Shown in pieces: positions 63,135 through 64,000 of a DNA stretch of 64,000 nucleotides. The notes below the pieces were generated by a model. It worked only from the letters and a program-made list of their open reading frames with translations. It did no database searches and was not told the DNA's origin. The position numbers and the translations under genes are program-made. This DNA comes from Tepidibacillus_B infernus. Its GTDB lineage: Bacteria > Bacillota > Bacilli > Tepidibacillales > Tepidibacillaceae. The first letter of the stretch is position 1; every line of letters begins with the position of its first letter. The stretch covers positions 186,001 through 250,000 of the forward strand of contig NZ_JBLWFI010000002.1 of assembly GCF_048898065.1 (NCBI RefSeq), in the 5' to 3' direction.

Positions 63135-63157
63135 AAAACATCCTTTGGGATGTTTTT
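63134..63157 (+). terminator. Terminator after perR
   Basis: AAAAACATCC (63134-63143) pairs with GGATGTTTTT (63148-63157), ending in Ts. Confidence 0.92.
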
Positions 63158-63221
63158 GGCATTTTCTATCCCACGTTTTTAAAATCACTGTTATGATAGG
63201 AGAAGGGATAGGAGGTAACGA

Positions 63222-64000
63222 ATGGATAAGGTATTGATTCAGACGAATAAAAAGGCACCTAATTTATTTGCTAGAAGTTTAAAGATAACAGCAGTTCTTA
63301 TCTTTTTAATGAGTTCATTAGCCTTTGTTTATTTTATACCTAGCTTTGAAAAAGCAGAATTAAACCAAAGTGGCAAAATACAAATTTATTATATGGGTAA
63401 TCTAATGGATGGACAGGCTCTTTATAAGGATAACCAACTTTATTTACCCATTCGTTTTATTCAAGAACAGATTGATCCAACCCTTCAATGGGATCAAAAA
63501 GAGAAAATAGCAATCGTTACTACAAATAAAAATGTTTTTCATTTTCCTCTAGGCAAAAAAGAAGGTTTGCTAAACCTAGATCCTTATAACTTTACTTATC
63601 CACTAATAGAGGAAAATGGAGAGATTTATCTACCAATTGACCCCATTCAACAATATTATGATTTACAAATTGTTCAATTAGATCACTCTATAATTAATAT
63701 TCACGATTTAAAGAAACCTATTCAACAAGCTATAGTTTTAGAAACAACGAAACTTCGTAAAGAGCCCACCTTAAGATCTCCTTGGATTTCAGAAATTGAA
63801 CAAGGGGAAGAGATTAATATTATAAAAGAAGAACAGGGTTCGTACTGGATAGAAACAAAAAATGGACTTATGGGGTATGTAGATAAAAGATTCGTTCAGT
63901 TAACATCGATCTTAACAAATGAAATAAAAAAAGAAATATACCAACCATGGAATCCGATTGGAAGTCCTATTTTATTAACATGGGAGTATGCAAGCAATAA
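63222..64000 (+). CDS. Exported stalk-domain / SH3 protein, probably GH18-type, 5' part
   Basis: The reading frame is open to the right edge (259 residues). After a short charged start there is a membrane segment (about residues 22-44, ITAVLIFLMSSLAFVYFIP). A copper-amine-oxidase-N-like stalk domain follows (LYLPIRFIQEQIDPTLQWD and IYLPIDPIQQYYDLQIV). Next is an SH3-like domain (TTKLRKEPTLRSPWIS, then YWIETKNGLMGYVDKRFVQ). The last residues, NPIGSPILLTWEYAS, resemble the start of GH18-type catalytic domains of wall-active proteins. GGAGGT lies upstream. Confidence 0.8.
   Translation, partial: MDKVLIQTNKKAPNLFARSLKITAVLIFLMSSLAFVYFIPSFEKAELNQSGKIQIYYMGNLMDGQALYKDNQLYLPIRFIQEQIDPTLQWDQKEKIAIVTTNKNVFHFPLGKKEGLLNLDPYNFTYPLIEENGEIYLPIDPIQQYYDLQIVQLDHSIINIHDLKKPIQQAIVLETTKLRKEPTLRSPWISEIEQGEEINIIKEEQGSYWIETKNGLMGYVDKRFVQLTSILTNEIKKEIYQPWNPIGSPILLTWEYASN

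Noticed and set aside
1..64000. tRNA, rRNA, CRISPR arrays, prophage or toxin-antitoxin genes
   Set aside because: I looked for cloverleaf-like stems, regularly spaced repeats, integrases and phage structural genes and saw none that I could support.

Overview
The window is a low-GC chromosomal stretch from a spore-forming member of the Bacillales. Evidence for this is the strong AGGAGG-type ribosome sites with some TTG/GTG starts, a T-box leader, CotF-like coat proteins, a glutamine-rich SASP-like peptide, SLH-domain surface anchoring, an Agr-type peptide-signalling module, PerR, a Bacillus-type cydAB and an L-lactate dehydrogenase. Two runs of ten Ns (30789-30798, 40555-40564) show a scaffolded or masked draft assembly. 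I saw no rRNA, tRNA, CRISPR array or prophage. Most of the window is ordinary housekeeping sequence, with a few small accessory islands.

Layout. 1-5200: cytochrome bd oxidase (cydB cut by the edge, cydA), truA, two small coat-like proteins and an M3B oligopeptidase. 5290-9050: an unknown gene, a DUF1284 protein, a complete agrC-agrB-agrD-like module without a response regulator, and an SE1561-like protein. 9090-14510: DoxX, L-lactate dehydrogenase, DegV, a PrpE-like phosphoesterase and PepF. 14640-16910: an insertion-sequence graveyard with an IS relic carrying short inverted repeats, an internally deleted IS4-type transposase, and a frameshifted secreted-protein gene abutting it. 17090-21640: pgi, then a T-box-controlled serine-biosynthesis pair (class V aminotransferase and serA). 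21920-30680: a 1223-residue double 5'-nucleotidase with SLH repeats in its middle, a PHP phosphatase, two phosphodiesterase/nuclease-fold proteins, trmB and an acyl-ACP thioesterase.

30840-37180 is the most interesting metabolic island. A GntR/FadR regulator is flanked by two near-identical operator palindromes. It is followed by a decayed MFS transporter, a LarA-like (nickel-pincer type) isomerase, a GlcD-like FAD oxidase, a GlcF-like iron-sulfur subunit and an FAH-family enzyme. This suggests catabolism of a 2-hydroxy acid by isomerisation followed by membrane-linked oxidation. 37250-49260 holds transporters (AEC, AGCS, AzlCD), a soluble diacid-recognition/MCP protein, hemolysin III, superoxide dismutase, a lipoprotein, mutY and a lipase. 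49510-57170 is nitrogen and tetrapyrrole metabolism (glutamate synthase large subunit, hemL, aspartase), with a perfect 20-bp palindrome and two cre-like sites upstream of gltB. 57300-64000 has a YetF-like membrane operon, Bcp, a 2-hydroxyacid dehydrogenase, PduO-type adenosyltransferase, a SASP-like gene, nth, perR and the start of a surface protein.

Two families of small intergenic inverted repeats recur across the window. Family A (ends GTTTGTATATTCCAT / ATGGAATATACAAAC) has three full copies and one half copy, and its longer copies could form a pseudoknot. Family B (CCCACAAAAGT / ACTTTTGTGGG) has two 51-bp copies and fragments. All functional statements are from reading the sequence; no database search was run.
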